23,335 bases of DNA from PFL42 sp964492235 (GTDB lineage: Bacteria > Chloroflexota > Anaerolineae > Anaerolineales > E44-bin32): positions 1 through 23,335 of the forward strand of contig CAZBJQ010000030.1 of the NCBI GenBank assembly GCA_964492235.1, given 5' to 3'. How positions within the stretch are numbered: the stretch's first letter is position 1; each line of letters starts with the position of its first letter. Both the position numbers and the translations under genes were made by a program. The notes beneath the pieces are model-generated. The model saw only the letters and a list, made by a program, of their open reading frames with translations. It did no database searches and had not been told where the DNA came from. Shown one piece after another: positions 1-7,777 of the stretch.

Positions 1-2
1 TG

Positions 3-1271
3 TTCCGCGTCCACCGAAAGCAAATCGTCTCCGCGCGGCTGGCGGCAGTCACCGGCCTGGCCTTCGTCCTGGCCGCCCTCGCCATGCAGGCCATGATCCC
101 TGACCACGCCGTGCTGCCGTACATCTTCCCGGCAGCCGTGCTTCCCCTGGTGCTCACCGTGTTGTTCTCACCGGGAATGGGGATTCTCTCTGCACTGGCC
201 ACCGGCAGTGTCGCCGGATACCTGACGCCGAGGGGCCTCGAAATCGGGCTTTACGTGGCCATCTCCGGCTGTATCGCGTCTCTTGTCATCGGCCGGGCCG
301 AGCGTATTGGCTCCTTCCTGTGGGCGGGGCTGGCCGGGTCGCTGGGGGCGATCGCCGTTCTTGTGCTTTTCCGCTTCCCGGACCCGACGACCGACCTGGT
401 CGGAAAGACGACGCTCCTGATGGCCGGGGGCTTGACCGGCCTGCTGTCTGCCAGCCTGGCTTTCGGCTTTGTGCTGCTCGCCGGCAGCTTGCTGGGGGGC
501 ACCTCCAACCTGCAGTTGATTGATCTGTCGCGACCGGATCATCCACTACTCCAGCTGATATTGCGCAATGCGCCTGGCACGTACCAACACAGTCTCCAGG
601 TCGCCAACCTGGCGGAGCAGGCGGCACGCGCCGTGGGGGCCAACGCCTTGCTCGTCCGCGTGGGGGCGTTGTATCACGATGCCGGCAAAGCCCTGCGCCC
701 GCAGCTCTTCATCGAGAACCAGATCCCGGGTCAGAACATTCACGAGCAGCTGGATCCGGCCAGCAGCGCCAGCCTGATCGTCTCGCATGTTCAGGATGGG
801 CTCGATCTCGCACGCAAGTACCATCTGCCGCGCAAGATCGCCGCCTTCATTCCTGAGCACCATGGGACAATGGAAGCGACGTACCAGCTGCACTCCGCTC
901 TCGATGCCGTCGGTGGCGACTCGGATCGGGTGAATCGGCGTGACTTCGCCTACCCTGGACCTCGCCCCCACACGCGCGAGTCCGCCATCTTGATGCTAGC
1001 CGACGGGATCGAGGCCAAAGCCCGTTCCGATAGTCCGGAAACCGATAAGCAGATCGAGGATCTCGTCCAGTGGGTTGTCGAAGACCGGTTGGAGAAGGGC
1101 CAACTGGACCGAACCGATCTGACCCTGCGGGACGTGGACAACCTCCGCCGCTCTTTCGTCAGCAGCCTGAAAAGCATGTACCATTCTCGCATTCGCTACC
1201 CGGAGCCGCGCCCCAATGGAAATGGCGGAGAGTTCGACGGCGAAGAAGAGCCGCCGGCTCAAGGACTATGA
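3..1271 (+). CDS. PgpH-type membrane HD phosphodiesterase (5' truncated)
   Basis: The C-terminal part of a membrane HD-domain protein. The frame is open from position 3, so the true start lies left of the window. The visible N-terminal half holds about five or six hydrophobic segments, matching the end of a 7TM-7TMR_HDED module. It is followed by a cytoplasmic HD domain: the histidine of YQHSL, the paired HD of LYHDAGK, the EHH of IPEHHGT and the aspartate of LADGIEA are the expected metal ligands. Family knowledge: PgpH proteins of Gram-positive bacteria hydrolyse cyclic di-AMP to pApA, and the gene is often found next to ybeY and dgkA, as here. The stop overlaps the ybeY start (ATGA). The last 30 or so residues after the HD domain are acidic and Pro/Gly-rich, probably a disordered tail. 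The family assignment is firm; the c-di-AMP substrate is inferred. Confidence 0.88.
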   Translation, partial: FRVHRKQIVSARLAAVTGLAFVLAALAMQAMIPDHAVLPYIFPAAVLPLVLTVLFSPGMGILSALATGSVAGYLTPRGLEIGLYVAISGCIASLVIGRAERIGSFLWAGLAGSLGAIAVLVLFRFPDPTTDLVGKTTLLMAGGLTGLLSASLAFGFVLLAGSLLGGTSNLQLIDLSRPDHPLLQLILRNAPGTYQHSLQVANLAEQAARAVGANALLVRVGALYHDAGKALRPQLFIENQIPGQNIHEQLDPASSASLIVSHVQDGLDLARKYHLPRKIAAFIPEHHGTMEATYQLHSALDAVGGDSDRVNRRDFAYPGPRPHTRESAILMLADGIEAKARSDSPETDKQIEDLVQWVVEDRLEKGQLDRTDLTLRDVDNLRRSFVSSLKSMYHSRIRYPEPRPNGNGGEFDGEEEPPAQGL

Positions 1272-1723
1272 GCTTCCGGGTGCAGGTCCTGTCCGATCCC
1301 GGCCTGGGAGCGCACCGCCGCGGCCTGGCGCGCGCTGCCCGGTCGGCACTGGCGCATGAGGCAGCCGCCCCCGGGGAGGTCAGCGTCCTTCTGACCGGGA
1401 TCGATCGGATGCAGCGCCTGAATGCCGAGTTCATGGGCGTGGATCGGGCGACGGATGTTCTCTCGTTTCCATCGGGTGAATCAGCGCCGGGGACGCGGCG
1501 CCACTACTACGGAGACATCGCCGTGTGCATCCCCTACGCACAGGCCCAGGCTCTACGAGGAAGACGAGACATGAAGGAAGAGGTCGAGTTGCTCGTCGTC
1601 CATGGGGTGCTCCACTTGCTCGGCCATGACCATGACACGCGCCCTCGCAGACAGCGGATGTGGAAGGCTCAGAAGGACATCCTCGAGGCCCTGCGAAAGC
1701 AGCAGGCACACGGAAGAAGATAG
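1268..1723 (+). CDS. ybeY: Endoribonuclease YbeY (16S rRNA maturation)
   Basis: A 151-aa protein of normal length for the UPF0054/YbeY family. These zinc metalloproteins act in 16S rRNA 3'-end maturation and ribosome quality control. The diagnostic motif HGVLHLLGHDH lies at residues 112-122, with zinc ligands H112, H116 and H122. The family segment TDVLSFP is at residues 62-68. The start was chosen at the ATG that overlaps the TGA of the upstream gene (ATGA). The same frame is open further upstream, but those residues do not resemble the family. The gene lies in a coupled run with the PgpH homologue and dgkA, a common neighbourhood in Gram-positive-type genomes. Confidence 0.95.
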   Translation: MSFRVQVLSDPGLGAHRRGLARAARSALAHEAAAPGEVSVLLTGIDRMQRLNAEFMGVDRATDVLSFPSGESAPGTRRHYYGDIAVCIPYAQAQALRGRRDMKEEVELLVVHGVLHLLGHDHDTRPRRQRMWKAQKDILEALRKQQAHGRR

Positions 1724-1724
1724 C

Positions 1725-2108
1725 ATGAAGGATGGCAATCGCTCTCGTTGGCGGGTGCAATCGTTCCGCCACGCGCTGGCAGGTCTGTGGCACGTAGTGC
1801 GGACCCAACGGAATGCCTGGATCCACGCCCTGGCTACGGTGTCCGTGTTGGGGATGGCCTGGTGGTTGGGCTTGCCCAGGGTCGAGTGGGCTGTGCTCGT
1901 GCTGGCCATCGGGTTGGTGTGGATGGCGGAGTTCATCAACACCGCGCTTGAAGCCGCGGTTGACCTGGCCAGCCCCGACCTTCACCCTGTCGCACGCCTG
2001 GGCAAAGACGTCGGCGCGGCTGCGGTGCTGGTCGCCGCCATCGCAGCCATGCTTGTCGGGATCTTGGTTCTCGGACCGGCCTTGGTCTCTCGGCTGCTTG
2101 ACCGCTGA
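1725..2108 (+). CDS. dgkA: DgkA-family lipid kinase (diacylglycerol/undecaprenol kinase)
   Basis: A 127-aa integral membrane kinase. The signature EFINTALE lies at residues 69-76, with catalytic or metal-binding E69 and E76, and GKDVGAAAV follows at 93-101. Three hydrophobic segments (about 34-50, 53-70 and 97-118) fit the three-helix trimeric DgkA fold. In Gram-positive-type lineages this family mainly phosphorylates undecaprenol, which would recycle the lipid carrier used by the MraY and MurG steps encoded further right. That substrate is inferred, not visible. The ATG at 1725 has a purine-rich ribosome site (GGAAGAAG) about 5 nt upstream and lies 1 nt after the ybeY stop. Upstream in-frame residues do not look like the family. 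Confidence 0.92.
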   Translation: MKDGNRSRWRVQSFRHALAGLWHVVRTQRNAWIHALATVSVLGMAWWLGLPRVEWAVLVLAIGLVWMAEFINTALEAAVDLASPDLHPVARLGKDVGAAAVLVAAIAAMLVGILVLGPALVSRLLDR

Positions 2109-2149
2109 TCTCTCCCACTGGCCTGGCGGACACCTTGACGTCCGAACGA

Positions 2150-2178
2150 TTGTCATCGAGTGCCTTCTGTGACATAAT
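2150..2178 (+). promoter_or_regulatory. Sigma70-like promoter for the histidine kinase gene
   Basis: TTGTCA at 2150-2155 and CATAAT at 2173-2178 are separated by exactly 17 bp, each one base from consensus. Transcription would begin near 2185, about 40 nt before the ATG at 2224. The box sits in the only gap between dgkA and the kinase gene, so the kinase is probably its own transcription unit. I see no clear terminator after dgkA, so read-through is possible. Confidence 0.6.
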
Positions 2179-2223
2179 CCAGTTGGCCCGCCCGGCGCGG
2201 GCCCACCCTTGAAGCCCGCGACA

Positions 2224-4791
2224 ATGACCGATTCGTCCAGCCAGCGTAAGGACACCCTCTACCGGGCGGCGACCGCCAGCTTCGACATCTACAACCCCGC
2301 CCAGGCTCTGGCCGGCGTGTTGAAGATCGCCTGCGAGCTGCTGGGTGCCGAGCGCGCCGCCTTGTATGAGTATGATGAGGCCAGTTCCGGCTTTGGTCCG
2401 CGGCTGTCCCAGGGGACCAACCTCTCCGATCTGGGACGCATCTCTGCCTCGGCCGAACATCCCGTCCTGCAGTCCGCCCTGCGTGCTCGCCACGCCGCAG
2501 CCAGTGGCGACGGGAGCAGCAGTCTCGGGCTTCCGCTGGCGCCGGGCTCCGTTGCCTGTGCTCCCTGCGTCGCGGCCGGTCAATCGATCGGCCTGTTGTT
2601 TGTAGGTGCCGACACCGGCAAGGCTTTCAGCCAGGAAGCACTGGTGACCCTGGACGTGCTCGCAGTCAGGGCGGCGGAGATTCTGGCCTTCGCTCGTCAA
2701 AGCGCCGGCCAGAGCTACCTGTTGCACAAGCTCACGCTGCTCTACCAGGCCACCAATGCCATCACCAGCACCCGGGACCGGAACGAGGTTGTCCGCCAGA
2801 CGGCCTTTCACCTGCTCCGAGCCACATCGGCAGACTGCTGTGAAATCACCCTGCTTACCGATGCCCGCCCGCGCACAGCCCGCTTCCGGCCTCGCTTGGG
2901 GAAGGGCCTGCAGCAGACGGTTCAGCTAGAGACCGTGGAGTCGGTGCCGGACTACCCGCTACACCGCCAGGTGCTCGAGCACCTGCGCCCGGCCACGCTC
3001 AGCCAGACGCCTGCCCTGGGATCTGCAAAGGACCTGAGTATGCTTCAGGCGGAGGGCATCGAGGCCGCAGCCATCTTTCCTCTCACCACCAGCAACCAGG
3101 CGCTGGGCCTGGTGCGCCTGCTCTACCAGCAACAGGGACGCCAGATCAATGACCAGGAGATGGAGCTGGCGCAGGCCATCCTCAGCATCGGCGCCGTCGG
3201 CCTGCAGGACGCGATTCACTTCGGCGAGGCGACTTCTCGAGCGGATCAACTCCAGGTGTTGGCGGAGATCGGTCGCGACCTAACATCGACCCTGGAGTTG
3301 GAAGTGGCGCTTGAGAACGCCATGCGTAACGCCCAGCGTCTGATCCAGGCCGAAGCCTGCGTGCTCTTCCTACTGGATGCGCCCGGGGAGAAGCTGGTGC
3401 TCAAGGCCAGTGGAGGCGCCGAACTCCGCATCCGCGATGTGGCCTTCCGCCTCGAAGAAGGCATCGCCGGGTGGGTGACGCGCAACCGCCAGCCGCTCAT
3501 CGTCAACGATGTCCGAACCAACCCCCTCTACCAGAGCGCTATCGACGGCCAGACTGGTCTCCTGACCAGCTCGATCCTGTGTGTCCCCTTGGATACCCGC
3601 GGCCAGGTTCTCGGCGTCATCGAGGCGATCAACCATCCCATCGGGGCTTTCACCGAGGCCGACCAGCAAGTCCTGTCCTCGGTCGCGTCTTGGGCGGCTA
3701 TTGCCCTCGACAACGCCAACTTGTTCGAGCGAGTAGCCGAAGAGCGTCGGCGTCTGGAAGCGACATTGGTCGAAACGGCAGATGCCGTCGTGCTCACCGA
3801 TCGCACCGGACGAATCATCCTGGTCAACAAGGCCGCCAGCCAGGCATTCCGCATCAACGCCGAACGCGCCTTGGCCCGCCCGGCCTGGGAGATATTCGCC
3901 GGACACCCTCTCGGGGATCTCCTGATGCGGGAGGACAGCGAACTGCCGGTCACGATGGAGATCACCACCCCGACCGAGCGTGTGCTGTATGCCACCGTCA
4001 GCGCCGTCACCGATGTCGGCCGTGTGGCGGTGATGCAGGACATCACCGCCTTGAAGCAGATCGACCGGATGCGTTCCCAACTCCTGGGGACTGCGGCTCA
4101 TGACCTGAAGAATCCGCTTAACGCCATCCGCCTCGGGGCGGATCTGCTAAGCGACGCCCCTCTGAGCGAGCAGCAACGAAAAGCGCTGAACATGATGCAG
4201 CGCGCCACCGACAGCATGACCAATCTGATCACCGGCCTGCTCGAGACCATCCGTGTCGAGTCGACGGCCAATCTGAGGAACGAGCCCTGTCAGGTCAATG
4301 ACCTCATCCGCCATGCCATCGAAGACCTGCGCCCGCTGGCCGAGGCCAGGCGGCACAAGATCATCTACGCTCATCCGGATGAGTCGCTCCTGATCATCGG
4401 CGACCCCGGCCGGTTGAACTCCGTCATGAGCAACCTGCTCAGCAACGCTGTCAAGTTCACCGACCCGGGCGGAACGATTCGCATCGGAGTCGCCTGGGAC
4501 GACGATCAGGTGACCGTGAACGTTGCGGACAACGGGCCGGGAATCTCCGAGGATGAGCTCCCGCGCGTGTTTGAGCATCTGTTCCGCGGCCGGGCAACTG
4601 TGCGCGACCCTAACAACCCAATCGAGGGCACGGGCCTGGGCCTGGCCCTGGCTAAGACGGTCATCGAACAGCACGGGGGGCGCATCTGGGTGACCAGCAA
4701 GCCGGGGGAGGGCTCTACGTTCGCCTTCTCCATCCCGCGCGAGCCCACACCCAAGACAGGCTCACTCCGCAAAGACGCTGCGGTCAGCTGA
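2224..4791 (+). CDS. Multi-GAF/PAS sensor histidine kinase
   Basis: An 855-aa soluble histidine kinase with no obvious membrane segment. Three GAF-like domains cover roughly residues 12-160, 163-336 and 341-510. A PAS domain follows (about 513-612, with LTDRTGRIILVN), then a HisKA dimerisation domain whose phosphoacceptor is H626 (HDLKNPL). The C-terminal HATPase_c domain has an N box (NLLSNAVKF), a G1 box DNGPGI starting at residue 769, an F-box-like FEHLF and a G2 box GTGLGLAL from residue 802. The GAF domains could bind a small ligand or chromophore, but I see no way to name it. No response regulator is adjacent, so this is an orphan kinase in this window. An ATG at 2224 is preferred; a TTG five codons upstream is an alternative. 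It has its own promoter. Confidence 0.93.
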   Translation: MTDSSSQRKDTLYRAATASFDIYNPAQALAGVLKIACELLGAERAALYEYDEASSGFGPRLSQGTNLSDLGRISASAEHPVLQSALRARHAAASGDGSSSLGLPLAPGSVACAPCVAAGQSIGLLFVGADTGKAFSQEALVTLDVLAVRAAEILAFARQSAGQSYLLHKLTLLYQATNAITSTRDRNEVVRQTAFHLLRATSADCCEITLLTDARPRTARFRPRLGKGLQQTVQLETVESVPDYPLHRQVLEHLRPATLSQTPALGSAKDLSMLQAEGIEAAAIFPLTTSNQALGLVRLLYQQQGRQINDQEMELAQAILSIGAVGLQDAIHFGEATSRADQLQVLAEIGRDLTSTLELEVALENAMRNAQRLIQAEACVLFLLDAPGEKLVLKASGGAELRIRDVAFRLEEGIAGWVTRNRQPLIVNDVRTNPLYQSAIDGQTGLLTSSILCVPLDTRGQVLGVIEAINHPIGAFTEADQQVLSSVASWAAIALDNANLFERVAEERRRLEATLVETADAVVLTDRTGRIILVNKAASQAFRINAERALARPAWEIFAGHPLGDLLMREDSELPVTMEITTPTERVLYATVSAVTDVGRVAVMQDITALKQIDRMRSQLLGTAAHDLKNPLNAIRLGADLLSDAPLSEQQRKALNMMQRATDSMTNLITGLLETIRVESTANLRNEPCQVNDLIRHAIEDLRPLAEARRHKIIYAHPDESLLIIGDPGRLNSVMSNLLSNAVKFTDPGGTIRIGVAWDDDQVTVNVADNGPGISEDELPRVFEHLFRGRATVRDPNNPIEGTGLGLALAKTVIEQHGGRIWVTSKPGEGSTFAFSIPREPTPKTGSLRKDAAVS

Positions 4792-4925
4792 TTCGGCGGG
4801 CTTCTTGCAGGTGATTGCACCCATTACCGTCTTCGATTTCCCGCGCGTTGTCCGCCAAGTTCCAAGCCAGCACCAGCGCCGTCGAGGTCTACGAGGCGGC
4901 GTTGGCGTTCAAAGCGAGGGCTCCC

Positions 4926-5789
4926 ATGCAGAATCAGGACGGGTCAGGATTCGTGTTCGGCACGGTTGGCTCCCCCGCCTCCACCCCGAAGAAGCCGGGC
5001 GGTTCCGTCGGGACCGTCGCCCACCTGGCCGAGATGGACTTGATGGCGTTCGAGTTGGCGTGGGTTCAGTCCGTCCGGGTGACGCCGGCGACCTGCGCCG
5101 ACATCCGCTTGTCGGCCGCCCGTGCCGGGGTCCACTTGAGCGTGCACGCCCCATACTACATCAACCTGAACGCCTCCGAGGATGAGTGGCCCAAGAGCCG
5201 CAAGCGGCTGATGGATGCCGCCCACTTCGGAAACCTGGCCGGCGCCACGGACATCGTCTTCCATCCGGGCTCCTACTTCGGACGGGAGGCCTCCGGCGTG
5301 CTGGAGGTCGCCATCGGTCGCCTGCGCGGCTGCGTGGAGGAGCTGCGGGCAGCCGGGAATCCGGTCACGCTCCGTCCAGAGACCATGGGCAAGTCCGCCA
5401 TGATCGGATCACTGGCCGATGTCGTACTGCTGGCCCGTGAGATCGACGGCGTGCTTCCCTGCCTCGACTTCTCTCACCTGCATGCGCGACCTGGCGACGG
5501 TTCGATGAACTCGCCGGGTGAATGGATGCTGGCGCTGGAGGCATACGCCGACACGCTGGGGACAGCATCGCTGAAACGGCTGCATTGCCACCTGTCCGGC
5601 ATCGAGTATGGGCCGAAGGGAGAGCGCCATCACCTGATGTTGGCCGAGTCGGATTTCCACCTCGATGGCCTTCTGACAGCGCTGTTCAAGGCAGGCTGCG
5701 GCGGACGCATTCTGTGCGAAAGCCCGGTGATGGACGAGGACGCCCTGGCGATCCAGCAGGCCTATCGCCGACTCGCCAACCTGACATGA
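4926..5789 (+). CDS. nfo: Endonuclease IV (Nfo-like AP endonuclease)
   Basis: A 287-aa TIM-barrel AP endonuclease homologue, which would cut DNA at abasic sites in base-excision repair. Compared with the trinuclear-zinc ligands of E. coli Nfo, I can place H74 (VHAPYYINL), H113 (FHPGSY), E152 (PETMG), D181 and H184 (LDFSHL), H222 (CHLSG), H235 (ERHH) and E265 (CESP). The position equivalent to E. coli D229 is glutamate, E233. The ATG at 4926 is preceded by GAGGG, and FGTVGSP then follows soon after. A TTG 37 codons upstream would add residues that do not look like the family. The stop overlaps the start of the UDG gene. The enzyme family is clear; divergence from classical Nfo leaves room for a sister clade of xylose-isomerase-like TIM barrels. 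Confidence 0.82.
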   Translation: MQNQDGSGFVFGTVGSPASTPKKPGGSVGTVAHLAEMDLMAFELAWVQSVRVTPATCADIRLSAARAGVHLSVHAPYYINLNASEDEWPKSRKRLMDAAHFGNLAGATDIVFHPGSYFGREASGVLEVAIGRLRGCVEELRAAGNPVTLRPETMGKSAMIGSLADVVLLAREIDGVLPCLDFSHLHARPGDGSMNSPGEWMLALEAYADTLGTASLKRLHCHLSGIEYGPKGERHHLMLAESDFHLDGLLTALFKAGCGGRILCESPVMDEDALAIQQAYRRLANLT

Positions 5790-6397
5790 ATCAGCATGAG
5801 CGCCAGCCCGCCTTGGGCGCCGTGCAACAGCAGATGACCGCCTGCCGGATGTGCCAGCAAGCCGGGTACCCTATCACGCCCAGGGCGGTGTTCTCAGGCC
5901 GGGTTGGGGCCCGGATCATGGTCGTCGGCCAGGCGCCGGGGGTCACCGAGCAGGAAACGGGACGGCCCTTCAACGCCGGCAGCGGACGCAGGCTGTTCGC
6001 GTGGCTGTCGGCGGCCGGGCTGGAGGAGTCCACCTTCCGCCGCGAGCAGTACATGACCTCGATGACGAAGTGCTTCCCGGGTCGTTCGCCTTCCGGCTCC
6101 GGGGACCGACCGCCGAGTCGGCAAGAGCTGGTTCTCTGCCGGCCTTATCTGCTCAGCGAACTGCTGCTGGTGGACCCGCAGATCGTGCTACCCGTCGGCC
6201 GAGTGGCTATCACCTTCTTCCTTGGCCACCATGCAGCCCTGGAGGAGGTAGTTGGTCAGGAAACACCGTTGGACGGGCGCTGGGTGATTCCATTGCCACA
6301 CCCTTCTGGTGCCAGCCGCTGGCACCAGATCGAAGGCAACCGGCGGAAGATCGACCATGCGATGCGCCTGCTCCGCAGGCGTCTTTCCCGCCTCTGA
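5786..6397 (+). CDS. Uracil-DNA glycosylase superfamily protein, Fe-S type (family 4-like)
   Basis: A 203-aa UDG-fold protein. Motif 1 is GQAPGVTEQETGRPF at residues 48-62, followed by the family SG. Motif 2 is HPSGAS at 172-177. Four cysteines, C20, C23, C96 and C118, are placed to bind a 4Fe-4S cluster as in family 4 and 5 enzymes. Such enzymes remove uracil from DNA and leave an abasic site, the substrate of the endonuclease IV encoded immediately upstream; the two genes overlap by ATGA. Motif 1 has Q49 where family 4 usually has Glu, so membership is not exact and substrate range could differ. The ATG at 5786 was chosen because it overlaps the upstream stop and begins the cysteine-containing N terminus. 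Confidence 0.85.
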   Translation: MNQHERQPALGAVQQQMTACRMCQQAGYPITPRAVFSGRVGARIMVVGQAPGVTEQETGRPFNAGSGRRLFAWLSAAGLEESTFRREQYMTSMTKCFPGRSPSGSGDRPPSRQELVLCRPYLLSELLLVDPQIVLPVGRVAITFFLGHHAALEEVVGQETPLDGRWVIPLPHPSGASRWHQIEGNRRKIDHAMRLLRRRLSRL

Positions 6398-6578
6398 CTA
6401 GTTACCGACGACGAAACCGTGGCAGGCGAACCCCCTGCCCGCCGGGCGATTACGTTTCATCCACACCCGGGGAAAGACAATCGCAGCCCACAGGCTGCTC
6501 CACCATGGTTCCCCCAAAGGAACGCCAGCGACCCTCGACTCCCTCCGTCTCTGACCACGCGGCGCGCCCAACCGCCGC
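6398..6578. other. Intergenic region between convergent genes
   Basis: About 180 bp between the UDG stop and the kinase stop. It holds small inverted repeats: GCAGCC/GGCTGC with a 4-nt loop at 6483-6498, and GCGGCG/CGCCGC with an 8-nt loop at 6559-6578, which lies directly after the stop of the minus-strand kinase. Neither has a T-run, so calling them terminators is only a guess from position. I see no gene here. Confidence 0.4.
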
Positions 6579-7229
6579 TCAGGCGTCGGCCGCCGGGAAC
6601 TCGACGGTCTCCTTGCCGGCCAAGATCTCGTTCACGCGGTCGATCACCACATCCAGATGACCACTCTTGTGGACGAAATCCAGGTCATCCGTGCGGATGG
6701 TGAGCACAGGGCACAGGTCAAAGACCGACATCCACTCCTGGTAGTAGCGGTCAAGCAGGCCAAGGTAATCGGCAGTGATACCCCGCTCGATCTCTCGGCC
6801 TCGGCTTTGGATTCGCTGCAGGATGACAGGGACTGGCGCCCGCAGGTAGATCAGGAGATCGGGGGCGGGCAGGCTCTTGACAACCATGTCGTATACCCGC
6901 CGGTAGGCCGCATAGTCCCTTTCGGAGAGATTGCCGAGCGCAACGCTGGCCCGGGAGAAGATCTCAGCATCTTCGTAGATCGATCGGTCTACGATCGCCG
7001 ATTGCTGAAGGTTGGCAAGGGCCAGGTGCTGCTCCGCGCGATGTCCCAGGAAGAAGACCTGCAGGTGGAAAACCCAGGCTCGCATATCCTGGTAGAAGTC
7101 GGCCAGATACGGGTTGTCCACCACGGACTCGTAGGCTGTCTGCCAGCCCAGTCTCTGCCCGAGGCGCTCCGTGAGCGAAGTCTTGCCCACGCCGATGTTG
7201 CCGGCGACAAGCACGAACCGCTTGGTCAC
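6579..7229 (-). CDS. Deoxynucleoside kinase (dAK/dGK/dCK family)
   Basis: A 216-aa dNK-family kinase that would phosphorylate a deoxynucleoside to its monophosphate in salvage. The P-loop GNIGVGKT is at residues 10-17. Family residues include E34 (YESVVDNPYL), Q57 in FHLQ (base recognition), DRS at 81-83 followed by YEDAEIF, and an arginine-rich lid (QSRGREIERGI). Its length is typical for bacterial deoxyadenosine or deoxyguanosine kinases; the preferred base cannot be read from the sequence. The start is GTG at 7229, with ribosome site GGAGGG overlapping the stop of the upstream 116-aa gene 11 nt away, so the two are probably co-transcribed and coupled. Confidence 0.9.
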   Translation of the reverse strand: MTKRFVLVAGNIGVGKTSLTERLGQRLGWQTAYESVVDNPYLADFYQDMRAWVFHLQVFFLGHRAEQHLALANLQQSAIVDRSIYEDAEIFSRASVALGNLSERDYAAYRRVYDMVVKSLPAPDLLIYLRAPVPVILQRIQSRGREIERGITADYLGLLDRYYQEWMSVFDLCPVLTIRTDDLDFVHKSGHLDVVIDRVNEILAGKETVEFPAADA

Positions 7230-7240
7230 GCCCAGCCCTC

Positions 7241-7591
7241 CTACGGCATCCCGTCGAAGAACCCGCCGTTGGAGCTTTCGGTCACTGCTCGCAAGCGCGC
7301 CTGCAGCCGCTCAGAGAGCTCCTGGGCGGCTTCCAGCCGGTCGAAATGGGCGCTGGCAGAGAGGGCCAGGCTGTCGTGGATGCCGGCCAGCTGCGGGGTG
7401 GCCACCCGTTCGATGTACTCGGCCAGTGTGGTTTGGCTCCGAAACTGCGTCAGCCGCTCCCGGTCGAGCATGGACTTCAAGTCGGCGAGGTTTCCGAAGG
7501 CCCGGTCGAAAGCCGCCCGGTCCTCCTCGCCAGCGTGAAGGAGTGCGGTCAGCCGTTCCACGGAATCGAGCATTTCGCGAAACGTGATCAT
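7241..7591 (-). CDS. Unknown 116-aa helical protein
   Basis: I do not recognise this protein. It is predicted to be soluble and mostly helical, with a heptad-like spread of leucines and many charged residues. The tail is Gly- and Phe-containing (ending FFDGMP). There is no signal peptide, membrane segment or cysteine. The ATG at 7591 was chosen because GGAGAGAGG lies 3-4 nt upstream; a GTG eight codons earlier would place that site inside the gene. It is directly upstream of the deoxynucleoside kinase and downstream of nrdJ, so a link with nucleotide metabolism is possible but inferred from position only. Confidence 0.72.
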   Translation of the reverse strand: MITFREMLDSVERLTALLHAGEEDRAAFDRAFGNLADLKSMLDRERLTQFRSQTTLAEYIERVATPQLAGIHDSLALSASAHFDRLEAAQELSERLQARLRAVTESSNGGFFDGMP

Positions 7592-7637
7592 CGTCCTCTC
7601 TCCCGTGCTTCTCACCCGCCTGCGGTCGGCCGTCTCC

Positions 7638-7643
7638 AGTATA
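7638..7643 (-). promoter_or_regulatory. Possible -10 element for the unknown gene and dNK
   Basis: On the minus strand TATACT (one base from consensus) is preceded directly by TG, about 47 nt upstream of the ATG at 7591. I find no good -35 at the usual distance, so if it is a promoter it must rely on an extended -10. Weak call. Confidence 0.3.
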
Positions 7644-7689
7644 CATCTCCGACAAGGCTCACTTCCCCCAGCGAGGTGTCCGAGCCGCC

Positions 7690-7735
7690 GGAATCAAAAT
7701 GGCCCTGGCTCGGCCCGCGTGCCGACCTCCCAGGG
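7690..7735 (-). terminator. Probable intrinsic terminator of nrdR-nrdJ
   Basis: On the minus strand, starting 43 nt after the nrdJ stop, CCCTGG/CCAGGG and TCGGC/GCCGA form an 11-bp stem broken by a small asymmetric internal loop and closed by a 6-nt loop. It is followed by CCATTTTGATT, a short T-rich run. This position and shape suit a Rho-independent terminator. Confidence 0.5.
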
Positions 7736-7777
7736 TCATCCGCCTTTGCGTTCGGACTGGACTGCGCCCTTCAGCGC

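Noticed and set aside
2127..2144. Small CGGAC/GTCCG hairpin after dgkA
   Set aside because: Only 5 bp with no T-run; too weak to call a terminator.
4805..4843. Possible promoter before the endonuclease IV gene (TTGCAG, TTGCAC)
   Set aside because: No acceptable -10 at the right spacing from either hexamer. The gene may be read from the kinase promoter.
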